Positions 8,600-20,204 of a stretch of 64,000 nucleotides of DNA are shown in pieces. Source of the stretch: Symbiodinium natans (lineage: Eukaryota > Sar > Dinophyceae > Suessiales > Symbiodiniaceae); the NCBI GenBank assembly GCA_905221605.1, contig CAJNDS010002302.1, positions 153,501 to 217,500 on the forward strand. Direction: 5' to 3'. The translations under genes were made by a program, and so were the position numbers. Position 1 is the first letter of the stretch, and every line of letters starts with the position of its first letter. The notes beneath the pieces were generated by a model, which was given only the letters and a program-made list of their open reading frames with translations, had not been told where the DNA came from and searched no databases.

Positions 8600-11530
8600 T
8601 TTAAGGGTTTTAAGGATTTTAAAGATTTTAAAAAGGCTTTAAAATCCTTAAAACCCTTAAAGTTTTTGGAAAATCCATTTCCTAAAACTTTAAGGATTTT
8701 GAGGGTTTTAAGGCCGTTTTAAAATCTTTAAAATCCTTAAAATCCTTAAAGTTTTTGGAAAATCCATTTCCAAAAATTTTAAGGATTTTAAGGGTTTTAA
8801 GGCCTTTTTAAAACCTTTAAAATCCTTAAAATCCTTAAAGTTTTTGGAAAATCCATTTCTAAAAATTTTAAGGATTTTAAGGATTTTAAGGATTTTAAAG
8901 ATTTTAAAGGGGTCCCGGAGGCCCAGGGGCCCCGGGCCACCTTTTAAAATCTTTAAAACCTTTAAAATCTTTAAAACCCTTAAAGTTTTTGGAAAATCCA
9001 TTTCCTAAAACTTTAAGGATTTTAAGGGTTTTAAGGCCTTTTTAAAACCTTTAAAATCCTTAAAATCCTTAAAGTTTTTGGAAAATCCATTTCCAAAGAT
9101 TTTAAGGATTTTAAGGATTTTAAAGATTTTAAAGGGGTCCCGGAGGCCCAGGAGCCCCGGGCCACCTTTTAAAATCTTTAAAACCTTTAAAATCTTTAAA
9201 ATCCTTAAAGTTTTTGGAAAATCCATTTCCTAAAACTTTAAGGATTTTAAGGGTTTTAAGGCCTTTTTAAAACCTTTAAAATCCTTAAAATCCTTAAAGT
9301 TTTTGGAAAATCCATTTCCAAAAATTTTAAAGGATTTTAAGGATTTTTTTAAAGATTTTAAAGGGGTCCCGGAGGCCCAGGAGCCCCGGGCCACCTTTTA
9401 AAATCTTTAAAACCTTTAAAATCTTTAAAATCCTTAAAGTTTTTGGAAAATCCATTTCCTAAAACTTTAAGGATTTTAAGGGTTTTAAGGCCTTTTTAAA
9501 ACCTTTAAAATCCTTAAAATCCTTAAAGTTTTTGAAAAATCCATTTCCAAAAATTTTAAGGATTTGAAGGATTTTAAGGATTTTAAGGATTTTAAAGATT
9601 TTAAAGGGGTCCCGGAGGCCCAGGAGCCCCGGGCCACCTTTTAAAATCTTTAAAATCTTTAAAATCTTTAAAACCCTTAAAGTTTTTGGAAAATCCATTT
9701 CCTAAAACTTTAAGGATTTTAAGGGTTTTAAGGCCTTTTTAAAACCTTTAAAATCCTTAAAATCCTTAAAGTTTTTGGAAAATCCATTTCCAAAAATTTT
9801 AAGGGTTTTAAGGATTTTAAAGATTTTAAAGGGGTCCCGGAGGCCCAGGAGCCCCGGGCCACCTTTTAAAATCTTTAAACCTTTAAAATCTTTAAAATCC
9901 TTAAAGTTTTTGGAAAATCCATTTCCTAAAACTTTAAGGATTTTAAGGGTTTTAAGGCCTTTTTAAAACCTTTAAAATCCTTAAAACCCTTAAAGTTTTT
10001 GGAAAATCCATTTCCAAAAGTTTTAAAGATTTTAAGGATTTTAAGGACTTTAAAGATTTTAAAGGGGTCCCGGAGGCCCAGGAGCCCCGGGCCACCTTTT
10101 GAAATCTTTAAAACCTTTAAAATCCTTAAAATCCTTAAAGTTTTTGGAAAATCCATTTCCTAAAACTTTAAGGATTTTAAGGGTTTTAAGGCCTTTTTAA
10201 AACCTTTAAAATCCTTAAAATCCTTAAAGTTTTGGAAAATCCATTTCCAAAAATTTTAAGGATTTTAAGGATTTTAAGGATTTTAAAGATTTTAAAGGGG
10301 TCCCGGAGGCCCAGGCGCCCCGGGCCACCTTTTAAAATCTTTAAAATCTTTAAAATCTTTAAAACCCTTAAAGTTTTTGGAAAATCCATTTCCTAAAACT
10401 TTAAGGATTTTAAGGGTTTTAAGGCCTTTTTAAAACCTTTAAAATCCTTAAAATCCTTAAAGTTTTTGGAAAATCCATTTCCAAAAATTTTAAGGATTTT
10501 AAGGATTTTAAGGATTTTAAAGATTTTAAAGGGGTCCCGGAGGCCCAGGAGCCCCGGGCCACCTTTTAAAATCTTTAAAATCTTTAAAATCCTTAAAATC
10601 CTTAAAGTTTTTGGAAAATCCATTTCCTAAAACTTTAAGGATTTTAAGGGTTTTACGGCCTTTTTAAAACCTTTAAAATCCTTAAAATCCTTAAAGTTTT
10701 TGGAAAATCCATTTCCAAAAATTTTAAGGATTTTAAGGTTTTAAAGGTTTTAAAGATTTTAAAGGGGTCCCGGAGGCCCAGGAGCCCCGGGCCACCTTTT
10801 AAAATCTTTAAAACCTTTAAAATCCTTAAAATCCTTAAAGTTTTTGGAAAATCCATTTCCTAAAACTTTAAGGATTTTAAGGATTTTAAGGGTTTTAAGG
10901 ATTTTAAAGATTTTAAAGGGGTCCCGGAGGCCCAGGCGCCCCGGGCCACCTTTTAAAATCTTTAAAATCTTTAAAATCTTTAAAACCCTTAAAGTTTTTG
11001 GAAAATCCATTTCCTAAAACTTTAAGGATTTTAAGGGTTTTAAGGCCTTTTTAAAACCTTTAAAATCCTTAAAATCCTTAAAGTTTTTGGAAAATCCATT
11101 TCCAAAAATTTTAAGGATTTTAAGGATTTTAAGGATTTTAAGGATTTTAAAGATTTTAAAGGGGTCCCGGAGGCCCAGGAGCCCCGGGCCACCTTTTAAA
11201 ATCTTTAAAACCTTTAAAATCCTTAAAATCCTTAAAGTTTTTGGAAATCCATTTCCTAAAACTTTAAGGATTTTAAGGGTTTTAAGGCCTTTTTTACATC
11301 TTTAAAATCCTTAAAATCCTTAAAGTTTTTGGAAAATCCATTTCCAAAAATTTTAAAGATTTTAAGGATTTTAAAGATTTTAAAGGGGTCCCGGAGGCCC
11401 AGGGGCCCCGGGCCATCTTTTAAAATCTTTAAAACCTTTAAAATCTTTAAAATCTTCAAAATCCTTAAAGTTTTTGGAAAATCCATTTCCCAAAAATTTT
11501 TAAAGACTTTCAGGATTTTAAGGAGTTTTA
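8600..11530. repeat. ~230-bp satellite with 10-bp phased AT blocks and a GC core
   Basis: About 12 copies of a unit marked by a GC-rich core (GGGGTCCCGGAGGCCC) at roughly 8909, 9133, 9363, 9606, 9830, 10062, 10297, 10530, 10764, 10918, 11160 and 11386. Spacing is about 224-242 bases, with one short 154-base unit. The rest of the unit is built from 10-base steps (AAGGATTTTA) and their reverse complement (TAAAATCCTT), so each monomer is partly self-complementary. Several frames stay open only because the repeat lacks stop codons (lysine/leucine-rich shadows such as KILKILKILK); I do not call them genes. Confidence 0.95.
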
Positions 11531-11569
11531 AAGATTTATCCTGTAAATATCACACAAAACGGAAAAAGA

Positions 11570-12310
11570 AAAACCAACTTTGCCGGTCAAAATTTGCCGA
11601 GATCCCCTTGGCGCCCCGCAAAAACCCTGCAAATACCAAACAAAACGGAAAAGGGTAGGAACAACTTTGCCGGTCAAAATTTGCCGGAATCCTCTTGGCG
11701 CCCTGCAAAAGTCCGGCAAACACCAAACAAAACTGAACAGGGTAGGAACAACTTTGCCGGTCAAAATTTGCCGGGATCCCCTTGGCGCCCCGCAAAAACC
11801 CTGCAAATACCAAACAAAACGGAAAAGGGTAGGAACAACTTTGCCGGTCAAAATTTGCCGGAATCCTCTTGGCGCCCTGCAAAAGTCCGGCAAACACCAA
11901 ACAAAACTGATCAGGGTAGGAACAACTTTGCCGGTCAAAATTTGCCGGGATCCCCTTGGCGCCCCGCAAAAACCCTGCAAATACCAAACAAAACGGAAAA
12001 GGGTAGGAACAACTTTGCCGGTCAAAATTTGCCGGAATCCTCTTGGCGCCCTGCAAAAGTCCGGCAAACACCAAACAAAACCGAACAGGGTAGGAACAAC
12101 TTTGCCGGTCAAAATTTGCCGGGATCCCCTTGGCGCCCCGCAAAAACCCTGCAAATACCAAACAAAACGGAAAAGGGTAGGAACAACTTTGCCGGTCAAA
12201 ATTTGCCGGAATCCTCTTGGCGCCCTGCAAAAGTCCGGCAAACACCAAACAAAACTGAACAGGGTAGGAACAACTTTGCCGGTCAAAATTTGCCGGGATC
12301 CCCTTGGCGT
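11570..12310. repeat. 87-bp tandem repeat arranged as A/B dimers (174 bp)
   Basis: Nine copies of a unit beginning near ACTTTGCCGGTCAAAATTTG, at about 11576 and then every 87 bases. Two monomer types alternate strictly: A has GGGATCCCCTTGGCGCCCC and CAAATACC, B has GGAATCCTCTTGGCGCCCT and CAAACACC. This makes a 174-bp higher-order repeat. As 87 is a multiple of three and the monomer has no stops in four frames, reading frames of about 230-250 codons exist on both strands. They are repeat artefacts unless expression is shown. Confidence 0.95.
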
Positions 12311-12805
12311 TTGCCCTGACGGATAGCGTCAGGGCAGCAATTACCAGCCGGAATGCTGTGGAAGTCCTGAGTGCATAGCGCCGGGACTGTTTGCCCTGAC
12401 GGATAGCGTCAGGGCAGCAATTACCAAGCGGAATGCTGTGGAAGTCCTGAGTGCAAAGCGCCGGGACTGTTTGCCCTGACGGATAGCGTCAGGGCAGCAA
12501 TTACCAACCGGAATCCTGTGCAAGTCCTGAGTGCATAGCGCCGGGACTGTTTGCCCTGACGAATAGCGTCAGGGCAGCAATTACCAGCCGGAATCCTGTG
12601 CAAGTCCTGAGTGCATAGCGCCGGGACTGTTTGCCCTGACGGATAGCGTCAGGGCAGCAATTACCAGCCGGAATCCTGTGCAAGTCCTGAGTGCATAGCG
12701 CCGGGACTGTTTGCCCTGACGGATAGCGTCAGGGCAGCAATTACCAGCCGGAATGCGGTGGAAGTCCTCAGTGCATAGCGCCGGGGCTGTTTGCCCTGAC
12801 GGTAG
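12311..12805. repeat. 80-bp tandem repeat, each unit with a 9-bp hairpin
   Basis: Six units of 80 bases. Each contains GCCCTGACG and CGTCAGGGC as perfect arms around a GATAG loop, followed by CAGCAATTACCA and the invariant CATAGCGCCGGGACTGT. Bases in the hairpin are almost invariant (one unit has GAATAG), while changes fall outside it, for example GCTGTGGAAG versus CCTGTGCAAG. The array stops at 12805, where the ~50-bp repeat begins, and diverged units reappear at 14100. Confidence 0.95.
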
Positions 12806-13740
12806 GACCTGCCCAGTGCTAGTTTTGAGCGTTTTGAGTCCCTTAACTGCTTCCAGGACCTGCCCAGTACCAGTTTTGAGCGTTTTGGGTCCCTTAATTG
12901 CCAGTTTTGAGGTTTTGGGTCGCTTAGCTGCTTCCAGGACCTGCCCAGTGCCAGTTCCGAGCTTTTCAGGTCCATTAACTGCTTCCAGGACCTGCCCAGT
13001 GCCAGGTCCGAGCTTTTCAGGTCCATTAACTGCTTCCAGGACCTGCCCAGGGCCAGTTTTGAGCTTTTGGTCCATTAACTGCTTCCAGGACCTGCCCAGT
13101 GCCAGTTTTGAGCTTTTGGCCCCTTAACTGCTTCCAGGACCTGCCCAGTGCCAGTTTTGAGCTTTTGGCCCCTTAACTGCTTCCAGGACCTGCCCAGTGC
13201 CAGTTTTGAGCGTTTTGGGCCCCTTAACTGCTTCCAGGACCTGCCCAGTGCCAGTTTTGAGCGTTTTGGGCTCCTTAACTGCTTCCAGGACCTGCCCAGT
13301 GCCAGTTCCGAGCTTTTCAGGTCCATTAACTGCTTCCAGGACCTGCCCAGTGCCAGTTTTGAGCTTTTGGCCCCTTAACTGCTTCCAGGACCTGCCCAGT
13401 GCCAGGTCCGAGCTTTTCAGGTCCATTAACTGCTTCCAGGACCTGCCCAGGGCCAGTTTTGAGCTTTTGGCCCCTTAACTTCCAGGACCTGCCCAGTGCC
13501 AGTTTTGAGCGTTTTGGGCCCCTTAACTGCTTCCAGGACCTGCCCAGTGTCAGTTTTGAGCTTTTGGTCCATTAACTGCTTCCAGGACCTGCCCAGTGAC
13601 AGTTTTGAGCTTTTTCGGTCCCTTAACTGCTTCCAGGACCTGCCCGGTGCCAGTTTTGAGCTTTTTGGGTCCCATTACTGCTTCCAGGACCTGCCCAGTG
13701 CCAGATTTCAGTTTTTTAGGCTTTTTAACTCCCCAAATTC
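12806..13740. repeat. ~50-bp tandem repeat inserted into the 80-bp array
   Basis: About 17-18 copies of a 49-52-bp unit containing CTTCCAGGACCTGCCCAGTG followed by CCAGTTTTGAGC. The repeat begins directly after TGCCCTGACGG of an 80-bp unit, so it replaced the second half of that unit's hairpin. Copy variants (GTTTTGAGC, GTTCCGAGC, GGTCCGAGC) recur in patterns, suggesting several rounds of block duplication. No coding potential is inferred. Confidence 0.9.
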
Positions 13741-14100
13741 TGCATTTTGACACCTTGCTCTAGGAGACCGTGGGCGTCACGGATTTTGCGGAGTTTATGA
13801 GAGGCACCTAGTTCTGGGTACTTGGGTGCTTCTGCGGAACCTTCCCGAAAACATCAATTGACTTGAAGATATAAAGGATTTGGAAACATTATATCTTATT
13901 CTATAATTTCACACAAACAATGAGATGATATGCCCCTCGTTGTTTGTGCGCATTCCTTTTAAGGCATTTTATGCCCTTCGCATCCCTTTAACCAAGGATT
14001 TCAGCCGGCTGATTTCCCAGGTTGGGGGGTAATTTTCAGATCCCCAACTGAAATCCTTTCAAAACCCGGAGTTGGGGTGTTGACCCGCGCAAGCAAGGTA
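13741..14100. other. Unique spacer between the 50-bp array and diverged 80-bp units
   Basis: No repeat or gene seen. The segment is moderately AT-rich and carries no splice-bounded open frame. Confidence 0.4.
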
Positions 14101-14530
14101 GATGTGGAAGTCCTGAGTGCATAGCGCCGGGACTGTATGCCCTGACGGATAGCGTCAGGGCAGCACTTCTTAGACAAGCGGCTGTCACATTCTTGGGTGC
14201 ATAGCGCCGGGATTATTTACCCGGACGGATAGCGTCAGGGCAGCATCGACGAAATACTTTCGCAGTCTTGGCGTATAGCGCCCGGAATATTTCTATTGAC
14301 GGATAGCGTCAGAGCAGCAATGGCCGACTGAAATTGTCTGCAAATCCTGAGCGCGTAGCTCGTGGACTGTTTGCCCTAACGGATAATGTCAAGGCAAGGC
14401 AGTTCTGGACAATTTGCCTGCGCAGTTTGAATATAGGGACAACTTATTGCTTGACGGATAGCGCCACGGCAAGCAATTCCTGGACAATGTATAGCGACCG
14501 GACAGGTTTTTGCTCAAGCCGGCCTCACTT
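14101..14530. repeat. Diverged copies of the 80-bp hairpin repeat
   Basis: Five or so degenerate units on the same register: GTGGAAGTCCTGAGTGCATA at 14103, then intact and decaying hairpins (CCTGACGGATAGCGTCAGGG, later CCCTAACGGATAATGTCAAGG and TTGACGGATAGCGCCACGG). Divergence increases rightward, as expected for the ageing edge of a satellite. This supports the idea that the 80-bp array once ran from 12311 to about 14530 and was interrupted. Confidence 0.8.
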
Positions 14531-14639
14531 TTCTTTCCGGGCACCATGCAGGTTGGTCAGCCATGCATCTATCTCGCCAAAGGCGGTATGAGTGCGGCCC
14601 TGCCCACCTGGGTCAGCAAGCTCGACAATGACAGTTGGG

Positions 14640-17600
14640 CGCAGCGCTTAGATTTTATTTTTGTGTAGCATGCATGTTTCAGAATATTAAGCGTAAAGAC
14701 AATTGCAGGTCACGGCTGCGTCGGTCAGAGAAATCCCGTATTCGATGGCAGAGGTTTCTTCTTTTGTGTTTCATGAGTGTGTGACCGATGACTTGTCTAG
14801 TTCTTGTTTGAAGCAAACACACGACTTGAAACATACCAGCAATACAGGCAGCTGAGAGATTGATCTTGCCGAGCCTGGAAGAGATCCGAGACGCAGTCAG
14901 GACTCGTGCAGTGATTTAGAGACGCGTAAATGTAGGAAGCAGAAAAAATGATGATCGCAGGTCCCAGAGCTATTGCTCAGTGGTGCTCCCTCAGGGAGTT
15001 CTCCTCATGTGGACGCGCTGGGTGAAGAAGGCGCAGGCCTGATGTTTCAGTTGTCGTAGAAGTACAAGGCGTATGGGCTTGTCTGCTCTGTGCAAGGAGG
15101 CTGCGGCGGCATCTCGTGCCGATGAGGAATCCCAGCTATTGGCATTGCGCAGCATGCAAAATACTCATAAGATGTACTTCTGCAGTTCTTGCAATCCTGA
15201 GTGCCCAAAATAATCAATGTTGCGCCAAACTCATGGTTTCCAAGATACAACAATGTGCACGAAATCAGGCGACGTCATCAGAGCCCGCATCCAAGAAGAT
15301 TCGTGGGAATCTTATTTGCAATTGTTCGCTTTAAATTTTCATATATGATTATCTCGGTTGAAGTTTCAGGCTTCAGTGGCCACTCCAACGCTTGGGCAGT
15401 GCCGAAGACCCCGCCGGAGCACGCAGAAGAAGACGAAGAGGAGAACTGCTGCTGTAACAATGCCATTCGGATACAGTCTCAATAAGAACGTCGACATGTT
15501 ATTTCAATGCCACATACATAGTGATGTACGACAGGAAGCGTGGGGAAGTTGGAAAGGCGACGACACGAAGGAGAACCTTTTTTTTCTTGGCATTGCGAGA
15601 CATGTGTTCAGTTCGCAGCAGGAGATGGATAGTTATGAAGTTGCACGACAGGATGCCTGGGGAAGTTGGGAAGGCGACGACACGAAGGAGAACAGCTAAT
15701 TTTTTCTTGGTATTGCTAGACATGTGTTCAGTTCGTAGCAGGAGATGGCGTGGTGCTGGCACGAGAGCCGGCCGGGTGGGTGCAAGCGCAAGACCTGTAA
15801 ATACAGGCACTGGTACCGCCAGTGAATTGCCAGCTTGCCTTTTGTTGAGCTTTTACGTCCGTTTCTTTGTCCTTGGCAGTTTCTTCCTGACGGAAGCGCT
15901 TGCGTAATCCGGTCTCAGCAGTTTCTCCCAGCGATCGACTTCAAAATGTGCGAACAGCTTAGTGGGTTTTCTGCTACAGGGCCTGCAGTCCGTGTGTTGA
16001 CGCTATAATTATTCCCGTCAGTTTCTAGTTTACGGGTAAAGGTTTTGCAGTTTCTAGTTTCGAGCTTTAGCTCCACGTTTCTAGTTTATGCCTACATACA
16101 GGCTTCGGCAGACTCTGAAACCGAGCTCCAGCTCCGGTTAATCCTACTTTACAACTGCAGCTCCTGCACGTGTGCGGATCAATGAGACGACCACAGCTCT
16201 CTTTAAAAATTAACTGGCGTTCTTAAATTTAACTGTTAAAACTTAAACCATATATGTAGATATGTATATGTATATATTATATATATATATATATATTATA
16301 TGCCTTCTTGAAAGCTTGAAATTCATGACAGTCTACATGTTTCGGGTTGCGTCAAAATATAAAATGGCACCCGAACTCCCAGGGTCACAGGGGTTCCAAT
16401 TCCTACAATGTCCCAGGGCTCAGGGATCTTACAAAGTCTCAGCCGCCAGGGCTCGGCGTACAGAGTTTTAAAGTGTACACGTCAGACAGACAGAACCACT
16501 CAATACAAAAGAATAAGCAATCCAGATTGTTAGCGTGGCAAGGTCCACTAGGACAGACTTCGGATGCCCGATTTCCTGCAGTGTGCCAGGTGCTATATTT
16601 GTTTCACAGAGTATCGGGGACCAAGATTTCTTTACGGAGTCTCAGGAGCTAAAATTCCTACAAAGCCCTAGGGGCCAGAGTTCACCCGTGCAGATTTAAA
16701 AGTTTCAAAATTTCAGATTTGCAACGAGGCGGAGCGAGCACTGTGAGACTGCAGGCTCCTCACGCTTCATCGGAAAAACACACGATTATTTGATGCAGCT
16801 GAGCGTGCTATTCTTGCACAAGGATCATGTTGCGGTTACATCATGATTGCGCATCATGAGCCCTTAGATCTGCGTGAGTGCAACACTCCATATTTTAGAA
16901 AGTAGTCTGTCGTGTAGTTTCGGCTTGAGCATCAGCGATCCATATCTCAGCGCGCTTTTCTTCACCTTTTGTTTGGCCAGAGCCTGTGCTTTTTCTTGAC
17001 AGCAATGTATTTCGATCTCAGTTTGATGATTTAAACGCTTCCGTTAAGGAGGATGACTTCGTCGTCTCACTCGATGAGTTCATCGTCTCTTTCGCTGGGT
17101 TTTGACCCCATAGGCTGGCCTCCTGCTGTGGATAACACCTGGTACTTGCATGGTTTTAAACCACAACGGTTCTCTTTTGCGTCGCCCGGCAAGGCGAGGC
17201 CGAGATAAGCCCACATGCTGTGGCAACCGGCCAAGCCATTGTTCTGCTCTTTGCCCAGAAGTTTCTTGGCACTTATCTAACTGTAAAACCTTGCATCGCC
17301 GATGCTGTTTCTGCTATTTGGCAGCCTGGAAACTTATGAGTTGTAATTTGATGTGACCTGTCATTTACTTAGCATTTTCGCGACGATCCTTTATGAGGCC
17401 GTTCCTCAAGAAGATCGTTGCCTCCACGTCCTTGATCTACGACCCCATAGGTGAGTTGCCTGCAGTGCTCGGTTTCGGATATTTTGGGAGTATGTATGTC
17501 GCGGAAGGCCTTGCGGAGAAAAAGGCAATGTCAGTGGCTAGCGGCCGAGCCGTCTGCTTGCTGGCGCAGCGTGGAAGGCTTCCGAGCAGCAACTCGAAAT

Positions 17601-18800
17601 AATCAGCGAGCTAAAATATAATCGTTCGCTGAATTCTGTACTTTGGCAGGCCCAATGTGCGAGCGCAGTTTCCTCCGAGGAGCTTCCAGAATGAAGGTAT
17701 CTTGTTGCAGTGATGACTGCATGTGGACATTGCACTTGACGCGCTGTCAAAATGCCTTCGCAGCATAAACAGGTTGTGGCACCTCCTTGGAGTCTTTGTC
17801 AGCGTCCTCGTCCTTGCGTTCTTCAAACAGCCCGACTCAGTGGGCGACATTGACGCCTCTTTGTAACGTTTGCCCGGGACTCTTCTTCAAGAGGATGTCA
17901 AATAGTAAGGCTCTGCGTCTGACGCCGCACTTCGGAGGCAAAAGCAAGAAAGGGGTTGTCGTTTCTGACACTCGCGCTGATCCTCCATATCGTTTGGGCA
18001 AGGGGCCAACGGCATTAGGGTATTACTCCAGGCGGGAGTGGCTTCTAGGAAACAAGACAAAGAATCGAAACCCGGGCGCTTCGAAGCATCCTTGGATGAG
18101 GACGGAAGACTCATGTGTTGAAAACTGAACTGCGTGCGGATTCTAAACAATGAGTACATAAGTGCACTTGCTGCAGGACAAAGGACCCAAAGCCCGTTGA
18201 CACCAAGCCCGAAGAGCCTCTTTCGTCCGTGTACGACATGCCGTGCCACCGTACACCGGGCTGGTGCATCTGGACATCTTCTTACGGTTGTGATTTCATT
18301 CGCTGCGGCAGTTTTTTTTACAGCAAGCTTGAAATTAAGCATCGCCCAGGCAACATTTTGATCGAGAGCATGCAGACACGTATGCAACAGGCCGCATCTC
18401 GGCAGCATGTTAGCAGCTTGACAAAGCTTTTGCGCATGACACATAGACGATGAGGCTGGTATCTTCGACGAGACATGGTATGGCTTGCCCAACCACAGCA
18501 CACCCTCGTGGTGCAGCTTGCTTAGAACTGAGAAGTGTTTTGCTCTTTTGTCAGGCGTAGGAAGACACAGTCTTGAAGCACAGGCAGCACCCTGGTGGAC
18601 AACGTTGTTCGGCGAGAGGACAGGAGGAGGGCCTTGCTTTGTGAATCCTCACCGCTGGATGGTGAGACAAGTTGAGCCTTTATGAATTTGCAGTATAAAT
18701 TATTGATATTATCATTTCATGCTGTCGGATGTCAATCATCTACAGCTGCAGTTTGCAAGAACCAACATCTAAGGGAAAAACGCGCATTTCGGTCTGAAGC
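14640..18800. other. Low-feature region with minor repeats
   Basis: A 117-bp tandem duplication lies at about 15520-15750 (ACAGGAAGCGTGGGGAAGTT / ACAGGATGCCTGGGGAAGTT), a TA-rich microsatellite at 16258-16305, and a very degenerate ~30-bp minisatellite (CAGGG..., ...TTCCTACA...) at about 16370-16700. A pair of imperfect repeats at 17098 and 17439 reads FDPIGWPPAV and YDPIGELPAV; the second is followed by a canonical GTGAGT, so a decayed exon is possible. A 204-codon minus-strand open frame at 18501-17887 has no recognisable domain. No gene is called. Confidence 0.4.
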
Positions 18801-18812
18801 AAGTCATTGGAA

Positions 18813-19427
18813 ATGAGTACCGAGCCACGTGGAGTTTCTTGGCTGTCTTCACCCAGCGTATTAAGTTTTAACAATGCTGCTGACTCTGCAAGGCGACAAG
18901 TTCATGCAAGCCTTGGTGCCCAAGATTCGCTTGCGAAACATGTCGGAGAAATTCCGGCATCAGACCTTGCCGGAAGCGGCGCGCCACAGCAGTCTCTTGT
19001 CTCTTACAAAATGGAGGTAGTAGTGAATGTGAAGGTCTTCAGTGTGATCAGCATCTCAGGTGACGGTGTCAAGCGGAGATCTGCGCCAGTGTCAGGATCT
19101 TTAGCCGTGGATTTGCGGAAGCCTTCTGACAGGTTGAAGCAGCAGCTGCAGGCTCGAATCGACGGCAACAACGCGGCAATGAATGGGAAGCAGCTTCCGA
19201 ACGCCCGTGCGCCGGGATACCGGAAAATCCCGAGCAAATTTACAGACTGCTGCCTGATCGACGCACTGCGTGCGCTGGGCAACAAGATTTCTTATGCTGG
19301 AGATGGGCCCTTTCAGATCAGGGATGGCATGAATTGGCTTCACCCTCTCGGGACAGTGTTGAGAAAGATAACTAACGGCGCTCGCGCCATCTGCAAAAGA
19401 TTAATTTCCATTCAAAGTTTTCTTTAA
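18813..19427 (+). CDS. Giant mobile-element gene, N-terminal papain-like protease exon
   Basis: The first open block of the large gene that runs to 44596. The ATG at 18813 begins MSTEPRGVSW; upstream exons cannot be excluded. The useful part is the C-terminal third: SKFTDCCLIDALRALG, with a Cys at the start of a helix, followed in the next exon by GDYLVLFHAHFVAVRNR. A Cys-nucleophile helix plus a His-containing strand is the pattern of papain-fold peptidases (OTU/C39-like). The exact family is not fixed. The exon probably ends shortly before the stop at 19427; the donor is not clear. The same Cys-helix pattern recurs in the 41156-42960 exon. Confidence 0.5.
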   Translation: MSTEPRGVSWLSSPSVLSFNNAADSARRQVHASLGAQDSLAKHVGEIPASDLAGSGAPQQSLVSYKMEVVVNVKVFSVISISGDGVKRRSAPVSGSLAVDLRKPSDRLKQQLQARIDGNNAAMNGKQLPNARAPGYRKIPSKFTDCCLIDALRALGNKISYAGDGPFQIRDGMNWLHPLGTVLRKITNGARAICKRLISIQSFL

Positions 19428-19439
19428 AAAGGACAGTTC

Positions 19440-20141
19440 TGTCAACAATCGTGTGTGCAAACTGTAATTCTGGCAGGAAGACAATTGGGCCTTGCGACTT
19501 CTCCGATGTGACGCTCCAGCCCGGCGACTATCTCGTTCTTTTTCATGCGCACTTTGTGGCGGTTAGAAATCGAAAGGGTGACGGCTTGCAGGTGAACTTG
19601 GGCTGCCGAACACACCAGTGGAAACAGCTGTGTGCTAGGGAACACGATTGTTCTGGTCCGATGGTCCGCGACTTGGAAGGCTCGTATATTTTGGATCCAA
19701 GACGACTTGAAAGATGCTTCCAGATTATCTCCGATGATGCAAGTACGAGTTGCGCCGACGGGCCAGAATACATGGACAGTGTCGGTGGCAAGGCTGTGGA
19801 AGAATATGCTCAAGAATTCATTGAGGTCTGGGAGGCCATGCAATTTCAGCACCCGCCACAGGAAGATGAACTTGATTTCAACCAGGACGACTCCGACGCT
19901 TCCGACACATCGTCATTGTGCTCGGAGTTTTCGGATTATCCCCCCAGGAACGACGCTCTGATGCCTCGCCGAGAGCCTCTAGATTCCGATGAAGAATCTG
20001 GGTTCTGGGAGTTCTCAGAGGAGCTTCTGAGCGCCCAGGCAAACGCTGATTCAAACACAATTCTTGCTGCCCCCGTACCAGTTCGAGTTTTGGCTGCGCC
20101 GACGTGGTGCAGCTCGATTGCAATTATAGCGATAAGAAGAA
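19440..20141 (+). CDS. Giant mobile-element gene, second protease exon and acidic linker
   Basis: This continues the protease-like fold: DVTLQPGDYLVLFHAHFVAV contributes the candidate catalytic His, and QVNLGCRTHQW the last strand. It is followed by an acidic serine-rich linker (DELDFNQDDSDASD...). A phase-1 GT donor at 20142 (AGAAGAA|GTAGAC) joins cleanly to the 20205 microexon. The acceptor is uncertain (candidates near 19436 and 19485). It is a separate entry because its frame differs from the preceding exon, so an intron must lie between them. Confidence 0.5.
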
Positions 20142-20204
20142 GTAGACTGTGAAACCCTTTCAAATCACGATGACTGCTTGTTAGCTTTTATTGTCTATGT
20201 CCAG

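Noticed and set aside
8708-11658. Many short lysine/leucine-rich open frames (KILKILK, FKDFKGFK)
   Set aside because: They follow the 10-bp steps of the satellite, exist on both strands and have no splice or start context; explained by the repeat.
11528-12326. Four overlapping 230-250-codon open frames
   Set aside because: Caused by the 87-bp unit being a multiple of three without stops; no independent evidence of coding.
12311-12805. CRISPR-like appearance of the 80-bp array (repeats with a palindrome)
   Set aside because: The sequence between hairpins is also repeated, so there are no unique spacers, and the genome is eukaryotic.
12341-13753. Open frames in the 80-bp and 50-bp arrays
   Set aside because: Pure repeat translations (ASRTCPVPVLSVL and similar) on both strands.
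17887-18501. 204-codon minus-strand open frame
   Set aside because: No motif, no upstream or downstream support and not clearly better than the overlapping plus-strand frames; too weak to call.
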